DNA from: Hyphomicrobiales bacterium
GTDB lineage: Bacteria > Pseudomonadota > Alphaproteobacteria > Rhizobiales > Aestuariivirgaceae
Direction: 5' to 3'
DNA length: 6,473 nucleotides
Assembly (NCBI GenBank): GCA_027067085.1
Contig: JAMOMM010000481.1
Span: 1 to 6,473, forward strand
Shown here: positions 6,214 through 6,473 of the stretch, piece after piece
Layout of the letters: each line of letters begins with the position of its first letter
How positions within the stretch are numbered: position 1 is the stretch's first letter
Position numbers and translations under genes: made by a program
The notes under the pieces: generated by a model
The model's database searches: none
The model's input: only the letters and a program-made list of their open reading frames with translations
Told to the model about the DNA's origin: nothing

Positions 6214-6473
6214 CTATTGCGACTTTGTTAGAAGCGCAAACAGCAGGTGATCTTGGTACTGACCGTTGATTTTTAGATACTTTTTGGCCACACCTTCTTG
6301 CTCAAAACCATTCTTTTCGAGTACGCGGGCAGACGGAGCGTTATGTAATAGGCACGCTGCTTCTAGACGGTGCAAATTTAGCTGGTCAAAACAAAACCCG
6401 CTGACGAGGCGAACAGCTTCTGCCATAAACCCTTGGTTAGCGTATGGTTCACCAATCCAATAACCAAGGGTCG
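6214..6473 (-). CDS. GNAT N-acetyltransferase, RimJ/RimL type, C-terminal part, 5' end outside window
   Basis: The frame is open at the right edge and ends with TAG (complement of 6214-6216), giving 85 residues of a protein family usually about 170-200 long. These enzymes transfer acetyl from acetyl-CoA to an amine; RimJ and RimL acetylate N-termini of ribosomal proteins, while relatives modify other substrates. The fragment opens with LGYWIGEPYANQGFMAEA, which matches the conserved strand and acetyl-CoA pyrophosphate loop of the Acetyltransf_3 group, although the usual first loop glycine is Asn12. The family hallmark HNAPSARVLEKNGFEQEG follows at fragment residues 43-60, and the end (YQDHLLFALL) is also typical. 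The Met at 6426-6424 is internal (fragment residue 16), not a start, because the family motif begins before it. The gene lies upstream of the c-di-GMP gene on the same strand with a 118-bp gap and no obvious terminator between them. Substrate unknown. Confidence 0.9.
   Translation of the reverse strand, partial: TLGYWIGEPYANQGFMAEAVRLVSGFCFDQLNLHRLEAACLLHNAPSARVLEKNGFEQEGVAKKYLKINGQYQDHLLFALLTKSQ
6429..6471. repeat. Perfect 11-bp inverted repeat inside the GNAT coding region
   Basis: ACCCTTGGTTA at 6429-6439 is matched exactly by TAACCAAGGGT at 6461-6471, with a 21-base loop. The loop contains a smaller imperfect palindrome, TGGTTCACCA at 6445-6454. The arms encode parts of the acetyl-CoA-binding segment (around Leu-Gly-Tyr and Asn-Gln-Gly), so coding constraint may explain them. 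No T-run follows either arm within the window, so it does not look like a terminator. Confidence 0.6.

Overview
The window holds four protein genes, two of them cut by the window edges. It contains no RNA gene, mobile element, CRISPR array or phage signature that I can see. Base composition looks moderate (mid-40s % GC by eye, not computed). The gene families, together with a CtrA-like TTAA-N7-TTAA site and a GANTC site in the one sizeable intergenic gap, suggest an alphaproteobacterium, possibly Hyphomicrobiales. Genus cannot be assigned from this stretch.

Left part, plus strand (1-2384): the C-terminal half of an amidase-signature-family amidohydrolase. After 30 bp and a strong Shine-Dalgarno sequence it is followed by a complete AMP-forming acyl-CoA synthetase of the AlkK/DmdB type. 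The short spacing and shared strand suggest an operon. A simple reading is that the amidase releases a carboxylic acid, which the synthetase activates as its CoA thioester for catabolism. Neither substrate can be read from the sequence.

Right part, minus strand (2418-6473): a 1225-residue membrane-bound c-di-GMP protein, preceded upstream (at the right edge of the window) by the C-terminal half of a RimJ/RimL-type GNAT acetyltransferase. The large protein has, in order, a signal peptide, a periplasmic 7TMR-DISM-type sensor domain, seven membrane helices, a PAS domain, a degenerate GGDEF domain (AGDQF, no RxxD I-site), an EAL domain with all the usual catalytic residues, and a long tail of about 265 residues. 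The tail is acidic and proline-rich at first, then ends in an extremely Lys/Arg-rich segment resembling histone H1. The likely overall role is a sensory phosphodiesterase that lowers c-di-GMP in response to a periplasmic signal.

The ligase and c-di-GMP genes converge with a 33-bp gap that holds no clear terminator hairpin. The 118-bp gap between the GNAT gene and the c-di-GMP gene carries a perfect TTAA-N7-TTAA-C motif (the CtrA consensus) and a GANTC site beside the start codon. This suggests, without proving, cell-cycle control of the c-di-GMP gene.

The most unusual items are the polyampholyte tail on the c-di-GMP phosphodiesterase and its putative CtrA-controlled promoter. I found no evidence of a wholly new multi-gene system.
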